DNA of 14,849 nt from Thiobacillus sp. UBA6205 (GCA_002421825.1 DISR01000079.1:22625-37473); one strand, 5' to 3'. Positions 7,433 through 14,211 are shown, numbered from the stretch's first letter. Translations and numbers: made by a program. Notes: a model not told the origin generated them from the sequence alone.

Positions 7433-8295
7433 GCCTGCCCATCCGCCGCCTGGCCATCGTCGGCACCGGCCTTGTCGGCGGCTCGCTTGCGCTTGCGCTC
7501 AAGCAGGCACGCGAGGTGGGGCAAGTGATCGGCCTGGGGCGCCGGCGCGAAACCCTGGAGCAGGCCCGGTCGCTTGGCATGATCGACGAAATTGCCGAAT
7601 CGCCGGCCGGCATGGGCGATGCCGACATGGTCATGCTGGCCGTGCCGATGGCGCAGATGCCCGGCATACTGCGCGACATCGCCCCGCATCTGGGAGACAA
7701 CACCATCATCACCGACGCGGGCAGCACCAAGGGCGATGTCATCGCCGCCGCCCGCGAACTGCTTGGCACGAAGTTCCCGCGCTTCGTGCCCGGCCATCCC
7801 ATTGCCGGTGCCGAGAACAGCGGGCCGCAGGCCGCGCGCGCGGACCTTTTCGTCGGGCGCAACGTGGTGCTTTGCCCCGCGGCGGAAACCGATCCTGCGG
7901 CACTTGAGGCCGTGACCGCGCTCTGGCAGGGCACCGGCGCACAGGTCGTGCGCATGGACGCGGCGCGGCACGACCGCATCTTTGCCGCGGTCAGCCATTT
8001 GCCGCACCTGGCGGCTTTTGCGCTGGTGGACGAACTCGCGGCGCGCCCGGATATGGAAGACTATTTCCGCTATGCCGCCAGCGGCTTTCGCGACTTCACC
8101 CGCATAGCCGCGAGCAGCCCGGAGATGTGGCGCGACATCGCGCTCGCCAACCGCGAAGCGCTGCTCACCGAGCTCTCGGCCTACATGGACAAGCTGGGCG
8201 AAATCGCCGCCGCCCTGGACAAAGGCGACGCGGCCGCGCTGGATGCAATTTTCAGCCGGGCCAGCAAAGCGCGGCGCAATTGGGAAGGCAAATGA
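7429..8295 (+). CDS. tyrA: prephenate dehydrogenase
   Basis: Oxidises and decarboxylates prephenate to 4-hydroxyphenylpyruvate (or arogenate to tyrosine in some members), the tyrosine branch that mirrors pheA upstream. The protein is 288 residues from GTG 7429 (290 from ATG 7423), a monofunctional dehydrogenase without chorismate mutase or ACT domain. The N-terminal Rossmann motif is AIVGTGLVGGSLALALK; then come TDAGSTKGDV, the substrate-binding HPIAGAENSGPQAA, AAVSHLPHLAAFAL and SGFRDFTRIAASSPEMWRDI, all well conserved. The GTG start is preferred because of SD spacing and its overlap with the hisC stop. The residue after the Rossmann glycines (GLGRRRETLEQA, Arg-rich) hints at possible NADP acceptance, which is only a guess. 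A 151-nt gap with a repeat element separates it from aroA. Confidence 0.94.
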   Translation: MSLPIRRLAIVGTGLVGGSLALALKQAREVGQVIGLGRRRETLEQARSLGMIDEIAESPAGMGDADMVMLAVPMAQMPGILRDIAPHLGDNTIITDAGSTKGDVIAAARELLGTKFPRFVPGHPIAGAENSGPQAARADLFVGRNVVLCPAAETDPAALEAVTALWQGTGAQVVRMDAARHDRIFAAVSHLPHLAAFALVDELAARPDMEDYFRYAASGFRDFTRIAASSPEMWRDIALANREALLTELSAYMDKLGEIAAALDKGDAAALDAIFSRASKARRNWEGK

Positions 8296-8297
8296 AT

Positions 8298-8437
8298 TTC
8301 ACTACAGAGGCGCAGAGAAAAGCTTGACAGGGAGGTAAGGGAGGTACCGGAGTAAACCCAAAGCAATTATTGCCTTCCTCCTTTACCTCCCGTTCCTCCC
8401 TGTTAAATGCTTTGCTTTTCTTTGTATCTTTGGTCAA
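8298..8437 (+). repeat. inverted-repeat element, copy 1 (tyrA-aroA spacer)
   Basis: The tyrA-aroA spacer is a nested palindrome. The inner arms are 26 nt: 8327-8352 (begins ACAGGGAGGTAAGGG) and 8378-8403 (ends CTCCCGTTCCTCCCTGT), matching at 22 of 26 positions around a 25-nt loop. An outer pair, CAGAGAAAAGC (8313-8323) against GCTTTTCTTTG (8414-8424), matches at 10 of 11, and weaker similarity continues outward from TTCACTACAGAGG (8298) to CTTTGGTCAA (8437). The structure looks like a small non-autonomous element of about 140 bp. No transposase or ORF of note is inside. A related copy lies downstream of aroA in the same orientation. As RNA it would form a strong hairpin just before aroA. Confidence 0.8.
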
Positions 8438-8446
8438 AGACAAACT

Positions 8447-9766
8447 ATGGAATACCTCGATCTCCCCGCCTACAAATCCGCGTCCGGCATGGTCAAGCTG
8501 CCGGGCTCGAAAAGCATTTCCAATCGCGTGCTGCTGTTGTCGGCGCTGGCCTCCGGCACCACGGAAATCAGGGAGCTGCTGGATTCGGACGATACCCAGG
8601 TCATGCTGGAGTCGCTGTCGCGCCTGGGCGTGAAGTGGCAGCGTCATGGCGGCAGCGACAACTACCGGGTCGAAGGCATCGGCGGCACTTTTCCGGTCAA
8701 GCAGGCCGAATTGTTCCTCGGCAACGCCGGTACCGCGTTCCGCTCGCTCGCCGCGGCCTGCGCGCTGTCGGGCGGCGACTACGTCTTGCGCGGCGTGGCG
8801 CGCATGCACGAGCGTCCGATCGGCGACCTGGTGGATGCTTTGCGCCAACTGGGCGCGCACATCGATTACCTGGGCAACGAAGGTTTCCCGCCGCTGCATA
8901 TCCATCCCGCACAGCCTGGCGACACCGCGGAAGTGAGCGTCAACGGCAATGTTTCCAGCCAGTTCCTCACCGGCCTGCTGATGGCGGCCCCCCTGCTTGG
9001 CCGCAGCGTGACGATAAAAGTGGCAGGCGAACTGATCTCCAGGCCGTACATCAAGATCACCCTGGGCCTGATGGCGAAATTCGGCATCAAGGTCGAGCAG
9101 CAGGGCTGGGAGCGCTTCACCGTGCCCGCTGCCACGTACCGGAGCCCGGGCGAGATCGAGGTCGAAGGCGATGCCTCCTCGGCCTCGTATTTCCTCGCCG
9201 CCGGCGCGCTGGGCCACGGTCCGGTGCGGGTGCAGGGCGTGGGGCGCAACGCGCTGCAGGGCGACGTGCAGTTTGCCGCGGCGCTCGCCAGGATGGGCGC
9301 GGAAATCGGCATGGGGCCGAACTGGATCGAGGCGCAGCTGCCATGCAGCGAGAAGATCCGCGCCGTCGACATGGACTGCAACCACATTCCCGATGCCGCC
9401 ATGACGCTCGCCGTGCTGGCGCTGTTCGCAGACGGCCCGTCCACCTTGCGCAACATCGGCTCCTGGCGCGTGAAGGAAACCGACCGCATCGCCGCCATGG
9501 CCGCCGAACTGCGCAAGTTCGGCGCCGAGGTCGAAGAGGGACCGGACTATCTCAAAATTATTCCGCCTCACCCCTCACGCCTCACGCCGCACGTGGCCGT
9601 GGATACCTACGACGACCACCGCATGGCCATGTGCTTCTCGCTCGTGAGCATTGGCGGCGTGCCGGTGCGCATCAACGACCCCGGCTGCGTGAACAAGACC
9701 TTCCCGGAGTATTTCAACGTGCTGGCCACCATCACCGGCCAGCCCGCGGCCTGCAAGCTGGTATGA
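8447..9766 (+). CDS. aroA: 3-phosphoshikimate 1-carboxyvinyltransferase (EPSP synthase)
   Basis: Transfers the enolpyruvyl group from PEP to shikimate-3-phosphate, sixth step of the shikimate pathway, cytoplasmic. The 439 residues carry LPGSKSISNRVLLLSALA (18-35, Lys22), LFLGNAGTAFRSLAAA (89-104), RPIGDLVDAL (123-132), SSQFLTGLLMAAPL (170-183), the catalytic Asp316 in NHIPDAAMTLAV, the PEP-binding VKETDRIAAMAAEL (342-355), and DTYDDHRMAMCFSLV (386-400). The protein resembles class I enzymes, but Ser100 takes the place of E. coli Pro101. Residues about 373-383 (PPHPSRLTPHV) contain a few extra residues encoded by a heptamer repeat. ATG 8447 is chosen because MEYLDLPAYKSASG is a normal N-terminus; it lacks a clear SD, having only AAAGAC (8436-8441). 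The gene is flanked on both sides by related inverted-repeat elements, unlike its tightly packed neighbours. Confidence 0.96.
   Translation: MEYLDLPAYKSASGMVKLPGSKSISNRVLLLSALASGTTEIRELLDSDDTQVMLESLSRLGVKWQRHGGSDNYRVEGIGGTFPVKQAELFLGNAGTAFRSLAAACALSGGDYVLRGVARMHERPIGDLVDALRQLGAHIDYLGNEGFPPLHIHPAQPGDTAEVSVNGNVSSQFLTGLLMAAPLLGRSVTIKVAGELISRPYIKITLGLMAKFGIKVEQQGWERFTVPAATYRSPGEIEVEGDASSASYFLAAGALGHGPVRVQGVGRNALQGDVQFAAALARMGAEIGMGPNWIEAQLPCSEKIRAVDMDCNHIPDAAMTLAVLALFADGPSTLRNIGSWRVKETDRIAAMAAELRKFGAEVEEGPDYLKIIPPHPSRLTPHVAVDTYDDHRMAMCFSLVSIGGVPVRINDPGCVNKTFPEYFNVLATITGQPAACKLV
9566..9593 (+). repeat. heptanucleotide tandem repeat within aroA
   Basis: Four consecutive 7-nt units: CCTCACC, CCTCACG, CCTCACG and CCGCACG. 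The tract is in frame and encodes the HPSRLTPH part of AroA between EEGPDYLKII and AVDTYDDHR, a loop where most relatives are a few residues shorter. It begins after an A/T-rich CTCAAAATTATTC that is like the lead-in of the pheA repeat. Confidence 0.7.
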
Positions 9767-9780
9767 AAGAACATGAGCGT

Positions 9781-9877
9781 CAAGACTCAAAGAAAAAAAC
9801 AATTCACAGGGAGGTAAGGGGGGCAAGGGAGAAAAACTTTTCGTCGTCCTCCCTTACCTCCCGTTCCTCCCTGTTAA
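9781..9877 (+). repeat. inverted-repeat element, copy 2 (aroA-cmk spacer)
   Basis: Arms at 9806-9831 (begins ACAGGGAGGTAAGGG) and 9849-9874 (ends CTCCCGTTCCTCCCTGT) match at 22 of 26 positions around a 17-nt loop. The right arm is almost identical to that of copy 1 (CTCCCGTTCCTCCCTGTTAA in both), and two of the arm mismatches are the same in both copies, so these are relatives with a fixed orientation, not independent palindromes. The left flank ACTCAAAGAAAA resembles the inverted right flank of copy 1 (ACAAAGAAAAGC). The outer right arm is missing, since cmk starts only 12 nt after the inner arm. The 120-nt spacer holds nothing else recognisable. Confidence 0.78.
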
Positions 9878-9886
9878 GCAAGGTTT

Positions 9887-10552
9887 ATGAATATCCCAGT
9901 CATTACAATTGATGGCCCATCCGCTTCGGGCAAGGGCACCATCGCAGAAAAGGTGGCCGAAAGCCTGGGCTTCCACGTGCTGGATTCCGGCGCGCTTTAC
10001 CGCCTGACGGCGCTTCACGCCATGCGTCACGGCGTCAGCTTGTCCGACGAGGCGGCGTTGGCGGCGCTGGCTGAAAATCTGCCGGCCGAGTTCCGCGCCG
10101 GCGAAGTCTGGCTCGCCGGGGAGAACGTGAGCCAGGCGATCCGCGCCGAAGCGGCGGGCGAGGGCGCCTCGAAAGTGGCGGCCTTGCCCGCGGTGCGCGC
10201 GGCCCTGCTGGCGCGGCAGCGCGCCTATGCCCGGGCCCCTGGCCTGGTTGCCGACGGGCGGGACATGGGCACGGTGGTTTTCCCCGCAGCGCAGACCAAG
10301 GTTTTCCTCATCGCCAGCCCCGAGGCGAGGGCGGAAAGACGCTATAAACAGTTGATCGAAAAGGGAAACTCTGCTAATCTCCCCGACCTTGTCCGTGATA
10401 TGCGGGCACGGGACGAGCGTGACAGCCAGCGCGCCGTGGCGCCCTTGAAACCGGCGCCGGATGCCTTGGTGCTGGATTCCACCCGATTGAACATCGATCA
10501 GGTGGTGGATGCGGTGCTGGAACACTATCGCGACTCCCTGAAATTGAAGTAA
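9887..10552 (+). CDS. cmk: cytidylate kinase
   Basis: Phosphorylates CMP and dCMP to the diphosphates with ATP. The 221 residues match the family length of about 225. The P-loop GPSASGKGT is at 10-18, followed by VLDSGALYRLTALHA (31-45), the NMP-binding insert region, VADGRDMGTVVFP (121-133), KVFLIASPEARAERR (138-152) and the RDERDSQRAVAPLKPA lid and closing segment (175-190). The ATG at 9887 has a weak AAGG at 9880-9883 only 3 nt away, and the repeat element ends just before it, so translation initiation may have been altered by that insertion (inference). cmk before rpsA is a near-universal proteobacterial pairing. Confidence 0.96.
   Translation: MNIPVITIDGPSASGKGTIAEKVAESLGFHVLDSGALYRLTALHAMRHGVSLSDEAALAALAENLPAEFRAGEVWLAGENVSQAIRAEAAGEGASKVAALPAVRAALLARQRAYARAPGLVADGRDMGTVVFPAAQTKVFLIASPEARAERRYKQLIEKGNSANLPDLVRDMRARDERDSQRAVAPLKPAPDALVLDSTRLNIDQVVDAVLEHYRDSLKLK
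10352..10380 (+). promoter_or_regulatory. candidate internal promoter in cmk for rpsA
   Basis: TTGATC (10352-10357) and TAATCT (10375-10380) are 17 nt apart, with an extended -10 TGC at 10372-10374, inside a locally A/T-richer stretch of cmk. It would give a transcript reading into rpsA-ihfB. The match to sigma-70 consensus is only moderate and no other evidence is available. Confidence 0.3.
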
Positions 10553-10572
10553 ACGCAGTATCTGAACGAGCC

Positions 10573-10624
10573 GCCAGCCCCGATCGGCTGGCATGTGTGC
10601 AACTAACCCCCACTCGCAAGAGTG
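10573..10624 (+). promoter_or_regulatory. two hairpins in the rpsA leader
   Basis: In the 90-nt cmk-rpsA spacer, GCCAGCC (10573-10579) pairs perfectly with GGCTGGC (10586-10592) around a 6-nt loop, and CACTC (10611-10615) pairs with GAGTG (10620-10624) around a GCAA tetraloop, ending 3 nt before the SD AGAAGG (10628-10633). S1 represses its own translation through a structured leader in E. coli, so these may have a similar role, but no sequence likeness to that leader is claimed. The first hairpin has no T-run, so it is not an intrinsic terminator. Confidence 0.45.
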
Positions 10625-10642
10625 ACCAGAAGGTCTTTTTAC

Positions 10643-12364
10643 ATGTCTGCTACCCAAACCTCCGCTGCCTCCAACGAAAGCTTTGCCGCCCTGTTCGAGG
10701 AATCCCTCAATCGCCAGGAAATGCGCCAGGGCGAAGTCATCACCGCCGAAGTGGTGAGCGTCGATGACAATTTCGTTGTAGTCAACGCCGGCCTCAAGTC
10801 CGAGAGCCTGATTCCCACCGAGGAATTCAAGAACGACCGCGGAGAAATCGAAGTCAAGGCCGGCGATTTCGTGCAAGTCGCCATCGAATCCCTGGAAGAC
10901 GGTTTCGGCTCCACCAAGCTGTCGCGCGACCGCGCCAAGCGCCTCGCCGCCTGGCTGGACCTGGAAGCCGCAATGAACGAAGGCCGCATCGTCTCCGGCC
11001 TGGTCGCCGGCAAGGTCAAGGGCGGCCTCACCGTGCTGATGAACGGCCTGCGCGCCTTCCTGCCCGGCTCGCTGGTGGACATGCGTCCGATCAAGGACAC
11101 CACGCCTTACGAAAACAAGGAACTGGAATTCAAGGTCATCAAGCTCGACCGCAAGCGCAACAACGTGGTGGTTTCCCGCCGCGCCGTGCTTGAGGAAACC
11201 ATGGGCGCCGATCGTGAAGCCCTGCTGGAAAGCCTGAAGGAAGGCACCGTCGTCAAGGGCGTGGTCAAGAACATCACCGACTACGGTGCGTTCGTGGACC
11301 TCGGCGGCATCGACGGCCTGCTGCACATCACCGACATGGCCTGGCGCCGCGTCAAGCATCCTTCCGAAGTGGTGCAGGTCGGCCAGGAAATCGAAGCCAA
11401 GATCCTCAAGTTCGACCAGGAAAAGAACCGCGTCTCGCTGGGCATCAAGCAGCTGGGCGACGATCCCTGGGTCGGCATCGCCCGCCGCTACCCGCAGGGC
11501 ACCCGCATGTTCGGCAAGGTGGCCAACCTCACCGACTACGGCGCGTTCGTCGAGATCGAGCCCGGCATCGAAGGCCTGGTGCACGTGTCCGAGATGGACT
11601 GGACCAACAAGAACGTCAGCCCCGGCAAGATCGTGCAGCTGGGCGACGAAGTCGAAGTCATGGTGCTCGACATCGACGAGGACAAGCGCCGCATCTCCCT
11701 GGGCATGAAGCAGTGCAAGGCCAATCCATGGGACGATTTCGCGATGAACCACAAGAAGGGCGACAAGGTCTCCGGCGCCATCAAGTCGATCACCGACTTC
11801 GGCGTGTTCATCGGCCTGCCGGGCGGCATCGACGGCCTGGTGCACCTCTCGGACCTGTCCTGGAACATGCCCGGCGAAGAGGCAGTGCGCAATTTCCGCA
11901 AGGGCCAGGATGTGGAAGCCGTGGTGCTGGCCATCGATACCGAGCGCGAGCGCATTTCCCTTGGCATCAAGCAACTGGAAGGCGATCCGTTCAATTCCTT
12001 CGTCGGCACTCATGAGAAGGGAAGCATCGTGAAGGGCACCATCAAGTCGCTCGATGCCAAGGGCGCCACCGTCGACCTCAACGGCGAGATGGAGGGCTAC
12101 CTGCGCGCCTCTGAAGTTTCGCGCGATCGCGTCGAAGACATGCGCACCCACTTCAAGGAAGGCGACGAGGTCGAGGCCATGATCATCAACGTGGACCGCA
12201 AGAACCGCGTGATCAACCTTTCCATCAAGGCCAAGGATTCGGCCGAACAGGATGCGGCGATGAAGAAATTCAGTGCCGAGTCCGCCGCGGCTGCCAGCGG
12301 CGCCACCAACCTGGGCGCGCTGCTCAAGGCCAAGATGGACAACAAGAACGCCGACCAGCAATAA
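10643..12364 (+). CDS. rpsA: 30S ribosomal protein S1
   Basis: S1 binds mRNA on the small subunit and helps initiation of messages with weak SDs or structure. The 573 residues contain six S1 (OB-fold) repeats at about 29-95, 115-180, 201-270, 286-356, 373-443 and 460-530; the last four show the repeated pattern ITDYGAFVDL-GGIDGLLHITDM...NRVSLGIKQL clearly. A Lys/Ala-rich tail follows (about 533-573). The first two repeats are the divergent ribosome-binding ones, as expected. An in-frame ATG at 10622 would add 7 residues (MTRRSFY), but ATG 10643 is chosen because of AGAAGG 9 nt before it and the normal start MSATQTSAASNESFAALFEE. ihfB follows 21 nt after the stop. Confidence 0.97.
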   Translation: MSATQTSAASNESFAALFEESLNRQEMRQGEVITAEVVSVDDNFVVVNAGLKSESLIPTEEFKNDRGEIEVKAGDFVQVAIESLEDGFGSTKLSRDRAKRLAAWLDLEAAMNEGRIVSGLVAGKVKGGLTVLMNGLRAFLPGSLVDMRPIKDTTPYENKELEFKVIKLDRKRNNVVVSRRAVLEETMGADREALLESLKEGTVVKGVVKNITDYGAFVDLGGIDGLLHITDMAWRRVKHPSEVVQVGQEIEAKILKFDQEKNRVSLGIKQLGDDPWVGIARRYPQGTRMFGKVANLTDYGAFVEIEPGIEGLVHVSEMDWTNKNVSPGKIVQLGDEVEVMVLDIDEDKRRISLGMKQCKANPWDDFAMNHKKGDKVSGAIKSITDFGVFIGLPGGIDGLVHLSDLSWNMPGEEAVRNFRKGQDVEAVVLAIDTERERISLGIKQLEGDPFNSFVGTHEKGSIVKGTIKSLDAKGATVDLNGEMEGYLRASEVSRDRVEDMRTHFKEGDEVEAMIINVDRKNRVINLSIKAKDSAEQDAAMKKFSAESAAAASGATNLGALLKAKMDNKNADQQ

Positions 12365-12385
12365 AAAAGTCGAACCTTGAGCGGA

Positions 12386-12673
12386 ATGACCAAATCCGAA
12401 CTCATCGCACGGCTTGCCGTCCGCCACCCGCAATTCCAGGGTGCGGACGCCGAGCTGGCCGTGAAAACAATCCTCGACGCCATGATCAAGACCCTGGCGT
12501 CAGGTGGGCGTATCGAGATACGCGGATTTGGCAGCTTCTGCCTGAACTACCGCCCCGCGCGGATGGGGAGGAACCCGAAATCCGGCGAGAAGGTTGAAGT
12601 GCCGGCCAAGCATGTGCCTCACTTCAAGGCCGGCAAGGAGCTTCGCGAAAAGGTCGATTATCACCAACCCTGA
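12386..12673 (+). CDS. ihfB: integration host factor subunit beta
   Basis: Partner of IhfA in the DNA-bending heterodimer that organises the nucleoid and assists transcription and recombination. The 95 residues show the HU/IHF fold: N-terminal MTKSELIARLAVRHPQFQGA helix region, RIEIRGFGSF (42-51), and the minor-groove arm GRNPKSGEKVEVPAKHVPHF with the intercalating Pro64. RNPKSG, the TKSELI start and the position after rpsA identify the beta subunit and not HU. A TTG at 12377 is in frame, but the ATG at 12386 gives the standard N-terminus. The SD is weak (GAG at 12379-12381). An intrinsic terminator follows 18 nt after the stop. Confidence 0.95.
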   Translation: MTKSELIARLAVRHPQFQGADAELAVKTILDAMIKTLASGGRIEIRGFGSFCLNYRPARMGRNPKSGEKVEVPAKHVPHFKAGKELREKVDYHQP

Positions 12674-12691
12674 GCGGATTGAATGGCGAAG

Positions 12692-12721
12692 AACGGCGCA
12701 GCAGTGCGCCGTTTTTCTTTT
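12692..12721 (+). terminator. intrinsic terminator after ihfB
   Basis: A perfect 9-bp stem, AACGGCGCA (12692-12700) with TGCGCCGTT (12705-12713), a GCAG loop and a T-rich tail TTTCTTTT (12714-12721). It is 18 nt past the ihfB stop and is the only clear rho-independent terminator in the window, so it probably ends the cmk-rpsA-ihfB transcript. Confidence 0.9.
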
Positions 12722-12727
12722 GCAGAG

Positions 12728-12733
12728 TACAAT
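12728..12733 (+). promoter_or_regulatory. candidate -10 box for lapA-lapB
   Basis: TACAAT lies between the terminator and lapA, 29 nt before the lapA ATG. No convincing -35 hexamer is at the right distance, where the terminator stem sits. It is proposed mainly because genes after the terminator need a promoter. Confidence 0.3.
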
Positions 12734-12762
12734 CTCGGCATAACGGATAAACACAGAAAGAC

Positions 12763-13041
12763 ATGCGCTATCTCGGCTGGGCCGTAAAAATCCTGATCTT
12801 TGTAATCGTGCTCGGGTTCGCCCTGCAGAACAGTCAGCCGGTCACGATCCATTATGTTCTCGGCTATGTCTGGGAAGCGCCACTGGTCGTGCTCCTGCTG
12901 GCGGCTTTCGTGCTGGGGGCCTTCCTCGGCCTACTTGCACTGCTGCCCATGCTGTTCCGTTTGCGCCGTGAACGCACCAAGCTGCGCCGTGAACTGGACG
13001 CCATGATCGACGCAAACACCACACCATCATCACACGGCTGA
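12763..13041 (+). CDS. lapA: lipopolysaccharide assembly protein A (DUF1049)
   Basis: A 92-residue inner-membrane protein with two transmembrane segments, about 4-21 (LGWAVKILIFVIVLGFAL) and 39-65 (APLVVLLLAAFVLGAFLGLL...), joined by the family motif QNSQPVTIHYVLG (22-34). A basic, helical cytoplasmic tail (RLRRERTKLRRELDAMID, 66-83) follows. LapA acts with LapB at the inner membrane in lipopolysaccharide assembly and balance. Assignment rests on length, topology, the QNxxPV motif and the adjacent lapB, which starts 6 nt after its stop. The SD is weak (AGAAAG, 12755-12760). Confidence 0.9.
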   Translation: MRYLGWAVKILIFVIVLGFALQNSQPVTIHYVLGYVWEAPLVVLLLAAFVLGAFLGLLALLPMLFRLRRERTKLRRELDAMIDANTTPSSHG

Positions 13042-13047
13042 CCCCGC

Positions 13048-14208
13048 ATGGAATTCGAATTCTGGTGGCTGCTGGCCTTCCCGCTGTTTTTTGCCCTGGG
13101 CTGGCTGGCGGCTCGAATCGACATCAGGCAGGTCGTCACCGAGTCGCGCACCGTTCCAAATTCCTATTTCCGCGGCCTGAACTTCCTGCTGAACGAACAA
13201 CCCGACAAGGCACTGGACGCCTTTCTGGAAGTGGTCAAGCTCGACCCGGAAACCATCGACCTGCATTTCACCCTGGGCGCGCTGTTCCGCAGGCGCGGCG
13301 AACTGGATCGCGCCATCCGCATCCACGAGAACCTGCTGGAGCGCGAAACCCTGGCCGAGGAGGACCGCCTGAAGGCGCTGGTCGAACTGGGGCAGGATTA
13401 CCTCAAGGCCGGCCTGCTCGACCGCTCCGAAGAGGTTTTCATCCGCCTGCTGGAAACGCCTTATGCAGGGCAGGCACGCCGCCTCCTGCTGGAAATCTAT
13501 GTGCAGGAAAAGGATTGGCCCAAGGCCATCCAGGCAGCGAGTGAACTGGAGGCACAATCCGTGCGGCCGATGAATGCAGAGATTGCGCATTTCCGCTGCG
13601 AACTGGCTGCGCTCGCCATGGTGAAGGGCGATTACGCCGATGCGCAGAAGCATCTCGATGAGGCGCTCGCCATTCATCGCCAGTGCACCCGCGCCAACAT
13701 CATGCTGGGCGACCTGCAGACAGGGCGGGGAGATCATGAGGCAGCCTTGGCGACGTGGCGGCTGATCGAGGCGCAAAGCTCCGCGCACATGGTGCTGGTG
13801 GTGGACCGCATGCTGGAGAACTTCAAAAAGCTTGGGCGCCTGGAAGAAGGGCTGGAGTGGCTGAAAGGCCTGCTCACGCGCCATCCCTCGCTGGACATGT
13901 TCAATACCCTGTATCACGCCGTCATGGAAGCCCATGGCGCGGAAGCGGCCTACCAGCTCGCACGCGACGAACTGCGCCGCAATCCCAGCCTGCATGCGCT
14001 GGAACGCCTGGCCGAAGCTGAACTGATCACCGCGCCGGAAAACCGGCGCGAGGTGATCCAGAACGCCAAGAGCCTGATCCAGCGCCACGTGCAGCGGCTG
14101 ACCCGCTACCACTGCGGCAGCTGCGGCTTCAAGGCCAGCCAGTTTTTCTGGCGCTGCCCTGCCTGCGGACGCTGGGACAGTTTCGACCCGGCGCGGCATG
14201 AGGAGTAG
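13048..14208 (+). CDS. lapB: lipopolysaccharide assembly protein B, TPR and rubredoxin-like zinc protein
   Basis: LapB (YciM) is an inner-membrane adaptor that promotes FtsH-dependent turnover of LpxC and so limits lipid A synthesis. The 386 residues have one N-terminal membrane anchor (about 6-21, WWLLAFPLFFALGWLA), then tandem TPR helices from about 37 to 340 (NSYFRGLNFLLNEQPDKALD, LHFTLGALFRRRGELDRAIR, ARRLLLEIYVQEKDWPKAIQ), and a C-terminal rubredoxin-like knuckle with Cys356, Cys359, Cys370 and Cys373 (CGSCGFKAS...RCPACGRWDSF). Length and all three parts match E. coli LapB (389 residues). No SD is seen before ATG 13048, so it probably relies on coupling to lapA 6 nt upstream. Its TAG stop is in the same frame as pyrF, which starts 4 nt later. 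Confidence 0.95.
   Translation: MEFEFWWLLAFPLFFALGWLAARIDIRQVVTESRTVPNSYFRGLNFLLNEQPDKALDAFLEVVKLDPETIDLHFTLGALFRRRGELDRAIRIHENLLERETLAEEDRLKALVELGQDYLKAGLLDRSEEVFIRLLETPYAGQARRLLLEIYVQEKDWPKAIQAASELEAQSVRPMNAEIAHFRCELAALAMVKGDYADAQKHLDEALAIHRQCTRANIMLGDLQTGRGDHEAALATWRLIEAQSSAHMVLVVDRMLENFKKLGRLEEGLEWLKGLLTRHPSLDMFNTLYHAVMEAHGAEAAYQLARDELRRNPSLHALERLAEAELITAPENRREVIQNAKSLIQRHVQRLTRYHCGSCGFKASQFFWRCPACGRWDSFDPARHEE
14200..14205 (+). promoter_or_regulatory. Shine-Dalgarno GAGGAG that sets the pyrF start
   Basis: GAGGAG overlaps the last codons of lapB and lies 6 nt before GTG 14212. The alternative in-frame GTG at 14254 has no SD of similar quality, only AGGG directly against it, so 14212 is favoured and the heptamer tract falls inside the coding sequence. 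Confidence 0.65.
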
Positions 14209-14211
14209 ATA

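Noticed and set aside
8327..8403. Intrinsic terminator between tyrA and aroA
   Set aside because: The stem is long but imperfect with a 25-nt loop and is not followed by a proper T-run, and a related structure lies after aroA in the same orientation, so it is better explained as a repeat element.
10573..10592. Intrinsic terminator after cmk
   Set aside because: The 7-bp stem has no T tract after it and rpsA follows directly.
12377..12385. TTG start for ihfB
   Set aside because: It adds three residues not found in IHF beta; the ATG at 12386 gives the standard MTKSELI start.
9854..12433. An 859-codon open frame on the minus strand opposite rpsA and cmk
   Set aside because: It is the mirror of strongly biased GC-rich codons of two certain genes, has no family motif and low-complexity His/Ala/Gly/Asp content. 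Similar minus-strand frames opposite tyrA, aroA, serA, serC and lapB are rejected for the same reason.
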